A DNA stretch of 38,730 bases from an uncultured bacterium (GTDB taxonomy: Bacteria; Bacillota; Clostridia; Lachnospirales; Lachnospiraceae). Every line of letters starts with the position of its first letter. The stretch's first letter is position 1. The translations under genes and the position numbers were made by a program. The stretch is taken from contig CANDBT010000042.1 in the NCBI GenBank assembly GCA_947383005.1, positions 1-38,730 on the forward strand, in the 5' to 3' direction. Below are positions 35,166 through 38,730 of the stretch, piece after piece. The notes under the pieces were generated by a model that saw only the letters and a program-made list of their open reading frames with translations, was not told the origin of the DNA and searched no databases.

Positions 35166-36176
35166 TTAATCAAATCCTTGTTCTGTATTAATGCCAACAT
35201 TATGTATGTGCTTAGAAAGATACCTGCCTTTTTCCCTTTTAGACCTATAAAATCTGTCTCTTGATAATTTCTTTAGCTCCTGCTCATAGCTATGGACGTA
35301 CCTATATATTTCCGGAAAGATATCTGGTTCTATTTGTCTTAGCGAACATAAGGTTCCGTTAAGCTTTTCAATTTGATATATATTACTGCTTTTTTTACAT
35401 TTTGCATATAACTCTATTATTTGTTTACGCTTACTATTAAGCACAAGCTTTTTCCCCTGCTTTATTCCAACTCCGGTAACAACCTTAAAATCGTTTACCT
35501 GATAATAATGATCCTTTTTACTTTTTGCCAATAATCCGTTCTTTCTTAATACATCGGAGACCCCATCTCTCAAGATGGCTTTAATCGGAAAATCAGAAGA
35601 AAATGTCATATCATCTACGTAAAGCGAAAAATAGCAATTATATTCTTCTGCTAATTCATTTATTCTCTGAAACATGCTATGGTATGTCCAGTATATAATT
35701 AGTTGGCTAGAGGGGCTTCCTGTTGGCAATGTTCCATTATATGTTACTAACTCAGTCATAATCCATGCAATATCAGACGCCATATTAAAAGTTTGTGAAA
35801 ACATTTGATAGATTCTGCTTCGCTGCGCTGAATCATAAAATTTTGATATATCCATTGTTTTCACAAATCTATGTTCTAAATGCACCTCTGCATTTGTAAT
35901 ATAACTACATGATTTTTTACCTGACATTACCCATTCTGGCGTTATAATTCGTTTAAATAGTTTACAAATATGTCTTTGTATACCCTTTAAATCTTCTGGC
36001 GGTACAGTAAAATGTCTTTCTCCATCTCCATTGGGTTTCGGTCTTGAAAATTCATTATAACAATAGGTATGTTTTTCCTTAAAATAGTTTTTAGGCAGAT
36101 TTAAAAATTCCGCTAGCTTTCTTCTATTCCTCAACCGATACAATGGGCTGTTCTCTATTGGATAACATTTATTCAT
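35166..36176 (-). CDS. Retron-type reverse transcriptase
   Basis: 336 residues from ATG 36176, which overlaps the XRE stop (ATGAATAA) and has GGAAAG upstream. A longer frame from 36200 is possible but less likely. RT marks in order: NEFSRPKPNGDGERHF (palm entry), NAEVH (95-99), the retron-specific NAxxH, MDISKFYD with catalytic Asp109, LPTGSPSSQ (150-157), YVDDMTFSS with the catalytic Asp pair (188-189), and VVTGVGI (VTG 233-235), the retron-specific VTG region. No maturase, integrase or C-terminal nuclease domain is present. Retron RTs copy part of a structured RNA into msDNA. A structured RNA candidate lies upstream at 36720-36950. The gene is followed by the methyltransferase after 18 bases. 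Confidence 0.88.
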   Translation of the reverse strand: MNKCYPIENSPLYRLRNRRKLAEFLNLPKNYFKEKHTYCYNEFSRPKPNGDGERHFTVPPEDLKGIQRHICKLFKRIITPEWVMSGKKSCSYITNAEVHLEHRFVKTMDISKFYDSAQRSRIYQMFSQTFNMASDIAWIMTELVTYNGTLPTGSPSSQLIIYWTYHSMFQRINELAEEYNCYFSLYVDDMTFSSDFPIKAILRDGVSDVLRKNGLLAKSKKDHYYQVNDFKVVTGVGIKQGKKLVLNSKRKQIIELYAKCKKSSNIYQIEKLNGTLCSLRQIEPDIFPEIYRYVHSYEQELKKLSRDRFYRSKREKGRYLSKHIHNVGINTEQGFD

Positions 36177-36474
36177 CTTCAAACTTTCCAACTCTTTCAA
36201 GTATTTTCAATAATTTCATTCCCGCTAATGCCACTTTCTGTTTTTTATCATTTTGTACTTCAACATCATTTTCCAAAGCTTCTGCAAATAATAATAATGT
36301 TGATTTTTTCATTTCAAATACACTGGCATACTTATCTAATATATCCATTGTCGGCTGTTTCTTATTATTTTCTATCTCCGAAACATAGCTTTGAGAAATT
36401 CCAAGTTTCTCAGCTAATTCAGCAGATTTATATCCATTAAAAATCCGTAATAATCTAAGTGCTTCTCCAACCAT
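36169..36474 (-). CDS. XRE-family HTH regulator, retron companion
   Basis: 101 residues. A Cro/C1 helix-turn-helix covers 1-60: YKSAELAEKLGISQSYVSEI and ENNKKQPTMDILDKYASVFE. The C-terminal 40 residues form a charged helix ending FEDE. The start follows GAAGGGAAG. The gene overlaps the RT start by eight bases. It could control the whole downstream unit or be part of the retron's toxin control. Small Cro/C1 proteins are reported with some retron types. Confidence 0.88.
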   Translation of the reverse strand: MVGEALRLLRIFNGYKSAELAEKLGISQSYVSEIENNKKQPTMDILDKYASVFEMKKSTLLLFAEALENDVEVQNDKKQKVALAGMKLLKILERVGKFEDE

Positions 36475-36521
36475 AGATCTTCCCTTCTCTATCTATGCAT
36501 AAAAAAATAGATTAGTTGGCA

Positions 36522-36686
36522 CTAAAACAAGTTATCTAAAATCAACTCAATAATGGTTTTGCAAACATAGATAACAAATTTGCCAACCAATCTTACGATT
36601 GATTTCTTGTTATTTCTACAGAATGCCACCACCGTTTCAATGCCGGATTTGAAAAATACTTTAACTTTTCCGCAAAACCTTTTCAT
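36522..36686 (-). CDS. 54-residue basic, membrane-like peptide in the retron cassette
   Basis: ATG 36686 follows the excellent site GAAAGGGGGCG; the frame could extend to 36749 but without a comparable site. The peptide is MKRFCGKVKVFFKSGIETVV, then a basic turn (RNNKKS) and a hydrophobic helix (VRLVGKFVIYVCKTIIELIL). Two amphipathic or membrane helices and high positive charge resemble small membrane toxins. It lies between the structured RNA region and the XRE gene. I do not recognise a family. Confidence 0.6.
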   Translation of the reverse strand: MKRFCGKVKVFFKSGIETVVAFCRNNKKSIVRLVGKFVIYVCKTIIELILDNLF

Positions 36687-36719
36687 AGTTTCGCCCCCTT
36701 TCTCATCTTTATAATCAAA

Positions 36720-36950
36720 GACGCCATCCAAGAAAGGAATTCGAATCAAGGTCTTTTTTCAAATCACAAACTAATCAATCATTAAAGCGTGTTCCATCCA
36801 CACGCTTTGAGAACGCTATATACCATACTGCAGTATGTGATGTGACAATGCGCACATACCATATGGAACACGCATGATACTCGCTCCCCGGTTTAAATTT
36901 AAGGTTTCCCTTCCAAGCAATTCGCTCACGTTACATCTTCTGGATGGATA
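36720..36950 (-). ncRNA. Candidate retron msr-msd RNA
   Basis: Read on the minus strand downstream of a strong promoter. A candidate a1/a2 pair is CCATCCA (minus strand of 36941-36947) with TGGATGG (minus strand of 36724-36730), extended by GAA/TTC across a one-base bulge. Just after a1 comes GTGAGCGAATTG, which has the AGC context of a branching G, then an AAGG-GAAA-CCTT tetraloop hairpin. The msd-like long hairpin has outer arms GCGTGTTCCAT and ATGGAACACGC (36863-36873 and 36787-36797) and inner pairing GTATGTG/CACATAC. A separate hairpin, AAAGCGTGT/ACACGCTTT, occupies 36784-36808. Exact ends are not known. Confidence 0.55.
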
Positions 36951-36973
36951 TACCTATTTGTTAAAGTACTATC

Positions 36974-37001
36974 AGTATAACACATAAGCAGAAAAAGTCA
37001 A
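36974..37001 (-). promoter_or_regulatory. Strong sigma-A-type promoter for the retron cassette
   Basis: On the minus strand TTGACT (36996-37001), a 16-base spacer and TATACT (36974-36979) with TG nearby. Transcription would start near 36967, directly ahead of the candidate a1 segment. No other comparable promoter is seen before the RT, so it may drive the retron and perhaps the R-M and Thoeris genes. Confidence 0.7.
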
Positions 37002-37261
37002 GATATTTTATCGCTATTAGTGATATTTTTTTAGATACCACATTCAACGTACCGCAACCATCAACTTTAAACATCGTTTCTAAATATTATGTCACCATTA
37101 ATCCTCCCTCACTACATGGTGCTAGCACCATGTCTATATGATTTTCAATAAAAAGAAAAAATACTGTCTCTTATCTACAACGTCTAAAAAATTACCTATT
37201 CCTTATATAGAGATTAGCATCTTACGAAAGGACATAGAAATACCATTCCCTCCCTCACCTT
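37002..37261. other. Spacer between relaxase operon and retron promoter
   Basis: No gene is seen. It is AT-rich and contains the palindrome at 37114-37133. Confidence 0.45.
37114..37133. promoter_or_regulatory. 20-bp perfect palindrome upstream of the retron cassette
   Basis: ACATGGTGCTAGCACCATGT, with the same ACATGGTG/CACCATGT arms as the palindrome at 30117-30146. It could be an operator for the XRE protein, a recombination mark or a terminator stem. It is not followed by a T run. Confidence 0.65.
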
Positions 37262-37576
37262 CTACCAGATAAAATTCCGTTCCAACTTCTCTCTCTGCCC
37301 CTTTAACTCATTCTGCTTCTCATACAAACTATTACGCTCCTCATACAGTTTTTTCATACGTTCTAGCTTTTCCCCGATGCCCTCCCGACATTCCGACTCT
37401 ATCTGCTTATATTCCCCTGTCAGGCTGCGGATTTTATTGTTATTCTCTTTCATCTGCTCCGAAACGCATACCCAATCCACTAAATTCCTTACTTCCATAT
37501 CCATTTCGTAAAGTTCTGTTTCTGTCAAAATCTTCGTGCATAGCCTCACCATTACTTTTTTCTCTGTATCTGTCAT
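37262..37576 (-). CDS. Small coiled-coil protein downstream of the relaxase
   Basis: 104 residues from ATG 37576 (MTDTEKKVMVRLC) behind GAGGG. A TTG start at 37588, overlapping the previous stop, is possible. The C-terminal 60 residues are a strong coiled coil (ERMKKLYEERNSLYEKQNEL). The family is not recognised. It is the last gene of the relaxase unit and is probably a mobile-element accessory protein. Confidence 0.65.
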   Translation of the reverse strand: MTDTEKKVMVRLCTKILTETELYEMDMEVRNLVDWVCVSEQMKENNNKIRSLTGEYKQIESECREGIGEKLERMKKLYEERNSLYEKQNELKGQREKLERNFIW

Positions 37577-37584
37577 ATTATCCC

Positions 37585-37956
37585 TCAACTTTCATATCTA
37601 AAAAATTCTCTTGCCAACGCTTCTGCCATAGTTTTACTGTATCCCTGCTTCAAATATCCTTGAACAATTGTGCCAAACATACCCTTTACCATATCTGCCT
37701 CTATGTCACAATAGACTTGTAGCTCTCCCGACAACGCCATTGCAACATACTCAATCGGCTTGCTATCCAACAACTTATGCAGCTTCGCAAGCGATTGTTC
37801 TGTAGTACGCAGATTAGCTTCTATTTCTTCACATTTCAACTGCAAAATATTGCCGTCAGAATAATAAACTTCCACATAACCGTTATCCATGTTGTATTCA
37901 CAACCCATAATATTTTCCATAGAATACTGTTCGCTCCAATTTCCATTATCCATCAT
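37585..37956 (-). CDS. Small conserved-type protein of the relaxase operon (DUF6061-like)
   Basis: 123 residues from the ATG-ATG at 37956, which has AAAGGACGG at good spacing and lies 16 bases after the relaxase stop. The longer frame from 38043 overlaps the relaxase out of frame. The central NGYVEVYYSDGNILQLKCEE, then helices with EQSLAKLHKLLDSKPIEYV, resembles small proteins carried beside mobilization genes in Lachnospiraceae elements (from memory, DUF6061-like). Function unknown. Confidence 0.65.
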   Translation of the reverse strand: MMDNGNWSEQYSMENIMGCEYNMDNGYVEVYYSDGNILQLKCEEIEANLRTTEQSLAKLHKLLDSKPIEYVAMALSGELQVYCDIEADMVKGMFGTIVQGYLKQGYSKTMAEALAREFFRYES

Positions 37957-37972
37957 ATCAATCCGTCCTTTC

Positions 37973-38730
37973 TTATCTGCCCATTCCATACGCTCTGTTC
38001 TGCTGTTTTTCACTCTGTGCGATTCGTTCCAATTCCCTTGCATTTGTCACAATAATATCAATTTTGTCTACCCCGACATATTGTTTCACACGCTCAAAAT
38101 CATCCGCTTTTTCCTGCAACTGTTCTAATTTTACATACTGCTGATGTACCTTACTTTTATAGAAATCAATATCCTCTGCCTGTTTTGTGACTTTTGCCTT
38201 TAACTGCTTAATCTGCTCCATCAGATTGACACATTTTATCGTAAGGCTTTTTACAATTTCTTTCAGCCTTTCCACAAGCGGCATAGCGTTCTTTTCCCGA
38301 TAAGCCTTTGCCCCCATTAAAACAGCCGGCTCCGGCAACTGCCATTTTGCGTCTTCATCATAGGCATGTATGTTACGTTCCAATGTCGCTTTAGAATCAG
38401 CCATTTTCTCAATATCCTGCTGCAACTTTTTCTGTCGCTGTTCCAATGCTTTATTATCAGACATCAGCTTTTCTCTATTCTCTATCAATCCATCCGTCTG
38501 CTCCCTTAATAAATCATTGGCGGCGGAAAGCTCCGTTGTTTCCTGCCTGACCGCTTCATTTTCCAGCTTTATCTTCTCCATTTCGTTTTCAGCCAAGAAT
38601 TGCTGATAAATGATGTGGGATAGTTCCTCTTTATTGCTAGATACTTCCTTTTCTAATTTTTCAACTTCTTTTCCCCTCTCCTGTTTTTCAAAGTCCAACA
38701 CGGATAAATGCTTATTATGCGTTCCTAACT
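37973..38730 (-). CDS. MobV/Pre-type relaxase, C-terminal part (runs off the window)
   Basis: The frame is open to the window edge: LGTHNKHLSVLDFEKQERGK precedes the apparent GTG start, so the gene continues beyond 38730. The visible 250 residues are a long coiled coil (about 100 residues of Glu/Lys/Leu heptads), then LPEPAVLMGAKAYREKNAMP and a second coiled coil, ending AYGMGR. This tail order is typical of plasmid recombination/mobilization (Mob_Pre) proteins. The catalytic N-terminal part is outside the window, so the call rests on the tail. It implies that the neighbouring island is, or was, mobilizable. Confidence 0.75.
   Translation of the reverse strand, partial: LGTHNKHLSVLDFEKQERGKEVEKLEKEVSSNKEELSHIIYQQFLAENEMEKIKLENEAVRQETTELSAANDLLREQTDGLIENREKLMSDNKALEQRQKKLQQDIEKMADSKATLERNIHAYDEDAKWQLPEPAVLMGAKAYREKNAMPLVERLKEIVKSLTIKCVNLMEQIKQLKAKVTKQAEDIDFYKSKVHQQYVKLEQLQEKADDFERVKQYVGVDKIDIIVTNARELERIAQSEKQQNRAYGMGR

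Noticed and set aside
35166-36176. RT as a diversity-generating retroelement or Abi-type RT
   Set aside because: No template/variable repeat pair or target gene is seen, and the NAxxH and VTG marks favour a retron.
1-38730. CRISPR array, tRNA or rRNA genes
   Set aside because: No regularly spaced 25-40-bp repeats, cloverleaf sequences or rRNA segments were noticed on reading either strand.

Overview
The window reads as an accessory region of a low-GC Gram-positive gut anaerobe, most likely a Clostridia/Lachnospiraceae member. This is inferred from AT-rich codon use, strong AAGGAGG-type ribosome sites, a group II intron, IS66 and IS630 elements, a MobV-type relaxase tail and general protein flavour. 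Species cannot be fixed from the sequence. Almost every real gene lies on the minus strand, and most plus-strand open frames are shadows.

Layout by increasing coordinate. (a) 0.3-5.5 kb is core-like: a secreted S8 protease, a 113-bp-period intergenic repeat, an ArsC/Spx-type protein, a gene of unknown function cut by one in-frame TAG, a flavodoxin and a YkgJ-type cysteine-cluster protein. (b) 5.5-9.4 kb is a gene graveyard: a P-loop ATPase remnant, a decayed copy of the BsuBI/PstI-type restriction-modification pair found intact at 32.7-35.1 kb, a frameshifted zeta-like toxin with a broken partner, and a scrap of a DUF1016 gene. (c) 9.4-15.3 kb is nested mobile DNA: a group II intron with a dead maturase/RT, cut at its 5' side by an IS66 element that carries an intact IS630-family insertion in a CTAG target. 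(d) 15.55-29.9 kb is bracketed by two 56-bp near-identical direct repeats that encode the C-terminal codons of EF-Tu (tuf). Inside is a type I restriction-modification operon (XRE regulator, HsdM, HsdS, DUF4062 protein, DUF1016 nuclease, HsdR). It is followed by a two-gene module: an 1115-residue SIR2-like/P-loop protein and a 301-residue protein with a HEPN-type RX4H motif and a CCA-enzyme-like tail. (e) 30.1-37.1 kb is bracketed by two related palindromes and holds what looks like one long defence transcript: a strong promoter, a highly structured candidate retron msr-msd RNA, a 54-residue membrane-like peptide, an XRE regulator, a retron-type reverse transcriptase (NAxxH, YVDD, VTG), a BsuBI/PstI-type methyltransferase and endonuclease, and a Thoeris system with SIR2-SLOG ThsA between two different TIR ThsB proteins. 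(f) 37.3-38.7 kb is the end of a MobV/Pre relaxase gene and two small downstream genes, so region (e) is probably cargo of a mobilizable element.

Three arrangements stand out. The first is the retron, type II R-M and Thoeris genes in one transcription unit, with a CTGCAG palindrome (the usual BsuBI/PstI target) inside the candidate msd. The second is the SIR2-like NTPase plus HEPN pair, whose SIR2 catalytic Asn and His look replaced, so the HEPN protein is the more likely effector. The third is the pair of tuf-tail repeats that suggest how region (d) arrived. All family calls are from reading motifs. No database search or RNA folding was run.
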